Shown here: piece by piece, positions 32,253 to 37,846 of the stretch
How the letters are laid out: each line of letters starts with the position of its first letter
Position numbering within the stretch: the first letter of the stretch is position 1
Assembly: GCA_002361955.1 (NCBI GenBank)
Contig: DESK01000017.1
Location: forward strand, 1-37,846
DNA length: 37,846 nucleotides
Direction of reading: 5' to 3'
Source of the DNA: Lachnospiraceae bacterium UBA3316
GTDB lineage: Bacteria; Bacillota; Clostridia; Lachnospirales; Lachnospiraceae
Notes under the pieces: model-generated
Told to the model about the DNA's origin: nothing
Database searches by the model: none
The model's input: the letters and a program-made list of their open reading frames with translations, nothing else
Position numbers and translations under genes: made by a program

Positions 32253-32440
32253 CCGTAAGGAGCCGAGGGCAGTCTGGTCCCGGCCCATAAAGAATCATGA
32301 ATAGAGTATCAACAAAGAAATGGAAGCGCCAAAAGGCCGCGAAGATGCGGCTTTTCGGCAGCTTCCATTTACGCTTTTACGGGTAAATGCCCAGGCGGCA
32401 GTCCCCGGCTCTTCGCGTCCGAAGAAGCCGGCCCGCAGAT
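32253..32440 (+). promoter_or_regulatory. Structured pyrG leader with mutually exclusive pairings
   Basis: Three structures are visible. AGCCG-A-GGG (32261-32269) can pair with CCCCGGCT (32403-32410), closing the whole leader. A central stem GGAAGC...GCTTCC (32322-32366) has further pairing inside. CCGGCT-CTTCG (32405-32415) can pair with CGAAG-A-AGCCGG (32420-32431), a strong hairpin 6-7 bases before the AAGGAGG site. The first and third use the same bases, so the leader can switch. No U-run follows the last hairpin. Confidence 0.5.
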
Positions 32441-32453
32441 TAAGGAGGATATC

Positions 32454-34067
32454 ATGTCAGTGAAATATGTGTTTGTCACAGGAGGAGTTGTCTCAGGCCT
32501 AGGGAAAGGGATCACCGCCGCATCCCTGGGACGCCTTTTAAAGGCCAGGGGCTACAAGGTCACCATGCAGAAATTCGACCCCTACATCAACATTGATCCG
32601 GGAACGATGAACCCCATCCAGCACGGCGAGGTCTTTGTCACCGACGACGGCGCGGAGACCGATCTGGATCTGGGCCACTACGAACGCTTTATCGACGAGA
32701 GCCTGGACAAGAATTCCAACGTAACCACCGGAAAGATCTACTGGTCCGTTCTCCAAAAGGAGCGCCGCGGAGACTTTGGGGGCGGCACCGTCCAGGTCAT
32801 CCCCCATATTACAAATGAGATCAAGAGCCGCTTCTACCGCCCCTCCGGCTCCGATGACGCCCATATCGCCATCATCGAGGTGGGCGGTACCGTGGGGGAC
32901 ATTGAAAGCCAGCCCTTTCTGGAGGCGATCCGCCAGTTCCAGCACGAGGTAGGACGGGAAAACGCTATCCTGCTCCACGTTACGCTGATTCCCTATCTGA
33001 AGGCCTCCGGTGAGATGAAAACGAAGCCCACCCAGGCCAGCGTCAAAGAGCTGCAGGGCATGGGAATCCAGCCGGATATCATCGTCTGCCGCTCCGAGCT
33101 GCTCCTGGAGAAGGGAATCAAAGATAAAATCTCCCTCTTCTGCAATGTCCCCAAAAGCCATGTGCTCCAAAACCTGGACGTGGAATACCTCTACGAGGCT
33201 CCTCTTGCCCTGGAGCAGGAGCACCTGGCGGAGGTGGTCTGCCAGTGCCTGCATCTCGACTGTCCCGCCCCTGACCTGGAAGACTGGAAAGCCATGACCG
33301 AAGCCCTCCGCCATCCCACCTCCTCCGTCACCATCGCCCTGGTGGGAAAATACATTTCCCTCCATGACGCCTACATCAGCGTGGCGGAAGCCTTAAAGCA
33401 CGGCGGTATCGCGAACCGCGCCGCCGTAACGATCCAGTGGGTGGACTCGGAGCTCCTCACCAGCGAAAACGTAAACGAGATGCTGGGGGGCGCGGACGCC
33501 ATCCTTGTCCCCGGCGGCTTCGGGGACCGGGGCATCGAGGGCAAAATCACAGCCATACAGTATGCCCGGACCCACAGAGTCCCCTTCCTGGGCCTGTGCC
33601 TGGGAATGCAGCTTGCCCTTGTAGAATTTGCCCGCCATAAGGCCGGGCTTTCAGGGGCCCACAGCATTGAGCTGAATCCCTCCACGCCCCATCCTGTCAT
33701 CTCTCTTCTGCCGGGCCAGGACGGCGTGGAGGACATCGGCGGCACCCTGCGCCTGGGCGCCTACCCCTGCGTCCTCGACAAAACCACCCGCGCCTACGCC
33801 CTCTACGGACAAGAAACCATTTACGAACGCCACAGACACCGCTACGAGGTAAACAACGATTACCGGGATATCCTGTCCGGCTGCGGCATGACCCTCTCCG
33901 GCCTCTCCCCCGACGGGCGGATCGTGGAGATGATTGAACTGAAGGATCATCCCTTCTTTATCGGAACCCAGGCTCACCCCGAGCTGAAATCACGTCCCAA
34001 CCGGCCCCACCCCCTCTTTAAGGGCTTGATTGAGGCCGCTCTCAAAAACCATCCGTCACAGCGTTAA
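32454..34067 (+). CDS. pyrG: CTP synthase
   Basis: The 537-residue enzyme makes CTP from UTP, ATP and glutamine. The N-terminal synthetase domain begins YVFVTGGVVSGLGKG with its P-loop (about 10-18) and contains FDPYINIDPGTMNP and EVGGTVGDIES. The C-terminal class I glutaminase has the nucleophile Cys382 (GLCLGMQ) and His508-Glu510 (AHPEL). Length matches PyrG. AAGGAGG lies 7 bases before the ATG. It has its own promoter and a structured leader, so it is probably regulated apart from its neighbours; no terminator is obvious after the stop. Confidence 0.97.
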   Translation: MSVKYVFVTGGVVSGLGKGITAASLGRLLKARGYKVTMQKFDPYINIDPGTMNPIQHGEVFVTDDGAETDLDLGHYERFIDESLDKNSNVTTGKIYWSVLQKERRGDFGGGTVQVIPHITNEIKSRFYRPSGSDDAHIAIIEVGGTVGDIESQPFLEAIRQFQHEVGRENAILLHVTLIPYLKASGEMKTKPTQASVKELQGMGIQPDIIVCRSELLLEKGIKDKISLFCNVPKSHVLQNLDVEYLYEAPLALEQEHLAEVVCQCLHLDCPAPDLEDWKAMTEALRHPTSSVTIALVGKYISLHDAYISVAEALKHGGIANRAAVTIQWVDSELLTSENVNEMLGGADAILVPGGFGDRGIEGKITAIQYARTHRVPFLGLCLGMQLALVEFARHKAGLSGAHSIELNPSTPHPVISLLPGQDGVEDIGGTLRLGAYPCVLDKTTRAYALYGQETIYERHRHRYEVNNDYRDILSGCGMTLSGLSPDGRIVEMIELKDHPFFIGTQAHPELKSRPNRPHPLFKGLIEAALKNHPSQR

Positions 34068-34095
34068 CACAGAGCAAATTTTCCTTATACAACCT

Positions 34096-34124
34096 TTGCA
34101 TTTTTCCTCAAAATGCGGTACACT
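34096..34124 (+). promoter_or_regulatory. Promoter of the CBM9-like-nagB-nagA operon
   Basis: TTGCAT (34096-34101), a 17-base spacer and TACACT (34119-34124) lie about 25 bases before the likely start of transcription, which precedes the AGGAGG and ATG at 34156. Confidence 0.6.
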
Positions 34125-34155
34125 ATTCATAACAAAATGAATCAGGAGGGAACCC

Positions 34156-34761
34156 ATGGAATATCATATTAAGCAGATTTCAGACAAAGCCGAAATCAAT
34201 TCCTGTCCGCAGTTTTCCGTGGACAAGTACAACTGGGGCGGAGACTACCGGCCAGAGACGACAGGTGCGCTGGCCTTTATCCCCGGAACCGGTTTCTATG
34301 TGAAAATGACCTGCCGGGAAAAAGATCCCGCGCGCGTCTACACACAGCCAAACGACCCGGTACACCTGGACAGCACCATGGAGGCATTTTTCCAATTCTA
34401 TCCGGAAGAATTTCCCCAGATGTATTTGAATTTTGAAGCGAACTCCAACGGAGCGCTCCACGCCAAATACGGAAACGGCAGGAAGGGCAGAAGTACATTT
34501 CCTGCGTCTCTCCATGAAGCCTGCAACTGCACAGGAACGATCTATGAAGATTATTGGACTCTGGAAATCACCGTACCGCTGGCCCTTTTGGACTTCGTCT
34601 ACGGCAAAAGCGACTTCAAGTCCGGCGACCGCATAGCCTGCAACTTCTACAAGATCAAAGAAAGTGAAGGGCTCACCCATTTTGGAAGCTATACGGTAAT
34701 TGAAAATGAGACACCGAATTTCCATTTACCGCAGTTCTTTGCAAAGGCAATCATTGATTAA
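34156..34761 (+). CDS. Carbohydrate-binding family 9-like protein, cytosolic
   Basis: The 201-residue protein resembles the CBM9-like beta-sandwich domain found in xylanases and sugar-binding proteins. Typical stretches are VDKYNWGGDYRPET (23-36), the strand-loop YLNFEANSNGALHAKYG, the YWTLEITVPLALLDF strand pair and the C-terminal PNFHLPQFF. No signal peptide or catalytic domain is present, so it is a free-standing binding module that stays in the cell. AGGAGG precedes the ATG. It is the first gene of an operon with nagB (19-base gap) and nagA, so a link to amino-sugar metabolism is inferred; the exact role is unknown. Confidence 0.75.
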   Translation: MEYHIKQISDKAEINSCPQFSVDKYNWGGDYRPETTGALAFIPGTGFYVKMTCREKDPARVYTQPNDPVHLDSTMEAFFQFYPEEFPQMYLNFEANSNGALHAKYGNGRKGRSTFPASLHEACNCTGTIYEDYWTLEITVPLALLDFVYGKSDFKSGDRIACNFYKIKESEGLTHFGSYTVIENETPNFHLPQFFAKAIID

Positions 34762-34780
34762 AGAAAAAGGAGAATGAATC

Positions 34781-35509
34781 ATGAAAGTGGTAAAAACAAA
34801 AGACTATGATGATATGAGCAGAAAGGCCGCAAATCTGATCGCCGCCCAGGTGACTATGAAACCGGACTGCGTACTGGGCCTGGCTACAGGATCTTCACCG
34901 ATTGGCACTTACAAGGACCTGATCGCCCGCTACAACAACGGCGATCTGGATTTTTCCAAAGTGACCAGCGTAAACTTAGACGAATACAAGGGCTTGGACG
35001 GCAGCCATGACCAGAGCTACCGTTACTTCATGAACCACAACCTGTTCGACCATGTAAACATCCGCAAGGAATGCACCTTCGTTCCCGACGGTACAGAGCC
35101 GGATGCCGACAAGGCCTGCGGCGCCCATGACGCGATCATCGAGAAGGTAGGCGGCATTGATTTACAGCTCCTCGGCCTGGGCCACAACGGACACATCGGC
35201 TTCAACGAGCCCACCGACCATTTCCCCACCGGGACACACTGCGTTGACCTGACAGAGAGCACCATCGAGGCAAATAAGCGTTTCTTCGCTTCCGCGGACG
35301 ACGTGCCGAAGCAGGCTTACACCATGGGAATCCAGAACATCATGCTGGCACGCAAGATCGTAGTCGTAGTAAGCGGCGCTGATAAGGCTGATATCCTGAA
35401 AAAAGTGGTAGAAGGCCCCGTAACTCCGCAGGTACCTGCGTCTATCCTTCAGCTCCATCCGGATGTAACGATCGTAGCCGACGCAGCTGCAGCAGCCAAA
35501 CTTGATTAG
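34781..35509 (+). CDS. nagB: Glucosamine-6-phosphate deaminase
   Basis: The 242-residue enzyme isomerises and deaminates glucosamine-6-phosphate to fructose-6-phosphate and ammonia. LGLATGSSPIGTY (32-44) binds the phosphate, Asp67 (NLDEYKG) is the catalytic base, and GLGHNGHIGFNEP (132-144) carries His138 and Glu143. Asn136 stands where the E. coli enzyme has Asp141, as in other Firmicutes. At 242 residues it is the short form without the E. coli allosteric C-terminal extension. AAAGGAG precedes the ATG. It lies between the CBM9-like gene and nagA in one operon. Confidence 0.96.
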   Translation: MKVVKTKDYDDMSRKAANLIAAQVTMKPDCVLGLATGSSPIGTYKDLIARYNNGDLDFSKVTSVNLDEYKGLDGSHDQSYRYFMNHNLFDHVNIRKECTFVPDGTEPDADKACGAHDAIIEKVGGIDLQLLGLGHNGHIGFNEPTDHFPTGTHCVDLTESTIEANKRFFASADDVPKQAYTMGIQNIMLARKIVVVVSGADKADILKKVVEGPVTPQVPASILQLHPDVTIVADAAAAAKLD

Positions 35510-35538
35510 TCTATATTCTAATAGAAAGGCAGAGAATT

Positions 35539-36651
35539 ATGATCATCAAAAATGCTAGCGTTTTCGAAGAAAACGGAACCTTTGTCACGAAAGATATTTA
35601 TATTGAAGGTGAAAGCTTTACGGACTCCTCCAGTGATGAGACTGTTATCGACGCAGACGGCCTTTATGCGATCCCCGGACTCACTGACGTGCATTTTCAC
35701 GGCTGTGTGGGATACGATTTCTGTGACGGCACTCACGAAGCCATTCGTGCCATCGCCGAATATGAGCTGAAAAACGGCGTAACCAACATCTGCCCGGCTA
35801 CCATGACCTACGATGAGGATACCCTTTCCAAAATCGGCACGGCGGCAGCCACCTATGACAATGCTTCCGGCGCGGAGCTGGTAGGCATCAATATGGAAGG
35901 CCCCTTCATTGCTCCCGCAAAAAAGGGCGCCCAGAACGGAAAATATATTCACAAACCGGATATCGACATGTTCCGCCGTCTCCAGGAAAAGGCCGCCGGC
36001 CTGTACAAGCTGGTAGACATTGCGCCGGAAGAGGAAGGCTCCATGGATTTCATTGAGGCCTTAAAGGATGAAGTGACGATTTCCATCGCCCACACCACTG
36101 CGGATTATGAGATCGCAAATGAGGCCTACAAGAAGGGCGCAAGGCATGCCACACATCTCTATAACGCCATGCCCCCCTTCTCCCACAGGGCACCGGGAGT
36201 CATCGGCGCAGCCTGTGACAATGACCATGTCCGTGTGGAGCTGATCTGTGACGGCATCCACATCCATCCGTCTGTGGTCCGCACCACCTTTAAGATGTTC
36301 GGCGATGACCGGGTGATCCTCATCAGTGACAGCATGATGGCTACAGGCCTCACTGACGGAGACTACTCCCTGGGCGGCCAGGCCGTAAAGGTTGTGGGAC
36401 AGCTGGCTACCCTGGCTGACGGAACGATCGCAGGCTCCGCAACGAACCTGATGGGCTGTCTGCGCACAGCCGTGCAGAAGATGGGCATCCCCCTGGGAAG
36501 CGCCGTAAAGGCGGCAGCCGTAAACTCTGCGAAGGCCATCGGCATCTACGAGAACTACGGAAGCATCACCCCCGGCAAGAAAGCCAATCTGGTGCTGCTG
36601 GACAAAGACCTGAACATTGTAAAGATCATCTTCAAGGGTCAGGAAGTATAA
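35539..36651 (+). CDS. nagA: N-acetylglucosamine-6-phosphate deacetylase
   Basis: The 370-residue amidohydrolase removes acetate from GlcNAc-6-phosphate to give the NagB substrate. Metal and catalytic residues are in order: His52 and His54 (DVHFHG), Glu120 (NMEGPF), His185 (SIAHTTA), His206 (HATHLYNAMPPF) and Asp274-equivalent Asp264 (ILISDSMMATG). Length is typical. The ATG at 35539 follows AAAGG and lies 29 bases after nagB. A strong terminator follows. NagA and NagB together feed GlcNAc-6-phosphate into glycolysis. Confidence 0.96.
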   Translation: MIIKNASVFEENGTFVTKDIYIEGESFTDSSSDETVIDADGLYAIPGLTDVHFHGCVGYDFCDGTHEAIRAIAEYELKNGVTNICPATMTYDEDTLSKIGTAAATYDNASGAELVGINMEGPFIAPAKKGAQNGKYIHKPDIDMFRRLQEKAAGLYKLVDIAPEEEGSMDFIEALKDEVTISIAHTTADYEIANEAYKKGARHATHLYNAMPPFSHRAPGVIGAACDNDHVRVELICDGIHIHPSVVRTTFKMFGDDRVILISDSMMATGLTDGDYSLGGQAVKVVGQLATLADGTIAGSATNLMGCLRTAVQKMGIPLGSAVKAAAVNSAKAIGIYENYGSITPGKKANLVLLDKDLNIVKIIFKGQEV

Positions 36652-36658
36652 ACACTAC

Positions 36659-36701
36659 AAAAATGAGGCGGAACACCCGGCAGGTGTTTCGCCTCATTTT
36701 T
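36659..36701. terminator. Bidirectional terminator between nagA and deacetylase gene
   Basis: AAAAATGAGGCG (36659-36670) pairs with CGCCTCATTTTT (36690-36701), with AACACC/GGTGTT continuing inside. Both strands end in T-runs, serving the convergent nagA and polysaccharide deacetylase genes. Confidence 0.92.
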
Positions 36702-36723
36702 GTCATACGTTTCAGCCGTCTGC

Positions 36724-37833
36724 CTACCGGATATAGCGATATGCGCTTCCGGCCTGCATAGGCTTCTTTTTATACTTTGCCAGCTCGCTGACCGTCACAA
36801 GCTGAAAGCCCTTTGCCTTCAGCTGGGGAATGATCTGTTCTACGGCCATCACGGTGGGCAGATGGATATCGTGCATCAACACGATGGAGCCGTCCTTAGC
36901 GTCTGCCATCACCGACCGGACCGTGCTCTGCACATCCCTGGTCTTCCAGTCCAGCGTATCTACCTCCCAGAGGATCAATGGCACCCCTGCCGCCGCGGCT
37001 ACGGCGCTGTTATAGGCTCCATAGGGAGGCCGCAGAAGCGTCGGATTATGGCCTGTAATATTGCGGATCACCTGATTGGTACTGGAGATCTGGGACGCCA
37101 GGGCCGACCCGTCAAGCTGGGGAAGCTGCGAATGGTTCCAGCTGTGGTTTCCGATCTCACATCCCATATCATAGACCTTTTTTACCGTATCCCGGTATCT
37201 GTCCACACTGCTCCCCACCATAAAAAAGGTAGCCAGGGCGTGATTTTTCTCCAGGCATTTCAGAAGCCTCTCTGTATACGGTCCCGGCCCGTCGTCAAAG
37301 GTCAGCGCCACCATGGGCTTGTCCGGATCCACCCGGGAACTCACCTTTACCCTGGGCTTGTAAACCCCATATCTGTTAAAATGGTATCCCTTGTCTCCGA
37401 TAAAATAGTCGCCTGTCGCCCTGGCCCCCTCTTCGTCGAGATAATACTTCTTCTTTCCCAGGGTGAGCCACCCCGTCCTCATCCTTCCCTTTGTGCCAAA
37501 ATAATAGTATTTCCCCTGGTTTTTGACCCATTTGGAAGCCGCCATCGTTCCGTTTTTCCGGAAGAAATAGAGATGCCTGCCGATCTTCTGCCAGCCCACA
37601 GCCCGCGCTCCCTTTGACGTCACATAATACCTTTTCCCGTCGCAGCGATACCAGCCTTTTACCTCATTTCCCCGCCGTTTCGGCACACCCCGCCTCACTT
37701 CGGCCTCGTCTGCCGCCTGCTCCTGAGCCCTGGGCTGCTCTGTCCCTTCCGTCCCTGCCGCCTGCGCCCTTGCGCCTCCGGCAAGCAGAAGCGCCATCAG
37801 CCCCACTGCCACAATCCATCTTTTTCCACCCAT
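36724..37833 (-). CDS. Secreted polysaccharide deacetylase with cell-wall-binding repeats
   Basis: The 369-residue protein has a signal peptide (about 1-26) and a charged Glu/Gln/Ala linker. About four choline-binding-type repeats follow (60-160; GWYRCDGKRYYV, GWQKIGRHLYFF, KWVKNQGKYYYFG, GWLTLGKKKYYLD). The NodB domain is at about 170-355. Catalytic motifs are complete: TFDDGPG (Asp180, Asp181), the metal pair His230 and His234 (NHSWNHS), RPPYG (268-272), LWEVDTLDW (288-296) and MHDIH (His321). It likely removes acetyl groups from wall GlcNAc or MurNAc, which would give lysozyme resistance, while bound to the wall. AGGAGA precedes the ATG at 37833, so the gene is complete at the window edge. 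Confidence 0.9.
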   Translation of the reverse strand: MGGKRWIVAVGLMALLLAGGARAQAAGTEGTEQPRAQEQAADEAEVRRGVPKRRGNEVKGWYRCDGKRYYVTSKGARAVGWQKIGRHLYFFRKNGTMAASKWVKNQGKYYYFGTKGRMRTGWLTLGKKKYYLDEEGARATGDYFIGDKGYHFNRYGVYKPRVKVSSRVDPDKPMVALTFDDGPGPYTERLLKCLEKNHALATFFMVGSSVDRYRDTVKKVYDMGCEIGNHSWNHSQLPQLDGSALASQISSTNQVIRNITGHNPTLLRPPYGAYNSAVAAAAGVPLILWEVDTLDWKTRDVQSTVRSVMADAKDGSIVLMHDIHLPTVMAVEQIIPQLKAKGFQLVTVSELAKYKKKPMQAGSAYRYIR

Positions 37834-37846
37834 GATCCCATCTCCT

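Noticed and set aside
32253..32440. Bacillus-type pyrG attenuation, 6S RNA or SRP RNA in the pyrG leader
   Set aside because: There is no GGGC start and no terminator with a U-run. The conserved SRP apical loop was not recognised, and the closing pairing is too short to claim 6S RNA.

Overview
The window is 37.8 kb of chromosome from a Gram-positive gut-type clostridium, most likely a Lachnospiraceae (Clostridium cluster XIVa) species. The reasons are strong AGGAGG ribosome sites, sigma-A promoters with 17-base spacers, a Gram-positive HPr kinase and ROK glucokinase pair, a secreted dockerin-bearing glycoside hydrolase, choline-binding-type wall repeats, and mostly GC-rich coding sequence. 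No CRISPR array, rRNA, tRNA, prophage or complete insertion sequence was seen. The family is inferred from protein character only.

Layout. (1) 1-1274: an AT-rich minus-strand operon of three small membrane proteins behind one consensus promoter. One is a membrane-anchored protein resembling the linker and C-terminal arms of trigger factor. (2) 1335-7423: a repeat cluster and a 1951-residue secreted GH2 beta-galactosidase, with two LamG domains inside the catalytic barrel, four FIVAR-like repeats and a C-terminal dockerin. (3) 7533-8820: a lone Rpn-family nuclease. (4) 8832-12757: a proline and peptide group (putP, M18 aminopeptidase, proC). (5) 12870-17516: a GNAT acetyltransferase, an RlmI-like methyltransferase overlapping tail to tail with a short Na/Pi symporter, and two putative metal exporters (ArsP_2-like and MntP-like).

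(6) 17590-25438: carbon metabolism. A LacI-type regulator is divergent from an operon encoding a glucose/maltose-family PTS permease (EIICB), an EEP-fold phosphatase matching the maltose-6'-phosphate phosphatase type, and MalQ. Next on the same strand come HPr kinase and glucokinase. Together they make a plausible route: maltose is imported as maltose-6'-phosphate, dephosphorylated, and disproportionated by MalQ to glucose plus longer glucans; the glucose is phosphorylated by GlcK. HprK supplies catabolite control.

(7) 25428-30330: uvrC, an HD-domain protein and ftsH, with structured DNA upstream of uvrC. (8) 30364-34067: a structured intergenic repeat, a DUF1846 gene, and pyrG behind a consensus promoter and a 200-base leader with competing hairpins. 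(9) 34096-36701: an amino-sugar operon (CBM9-like protein, nagB, nagA). (10) 36724-37833: a secreted wall-binding polysaccharide deacetylase.

The most interesting non-coding signal is a three-hairpin repeat present twice (19735-19852 and 30364-30554), with compensatory changes in the first stem. Other candidates for follow-up are the pyrG and mntP leaders, the trigger-factor-like membrane protein, the CBM9-like protein in the nag operon, and the GH2 enzyme with its split barrel.
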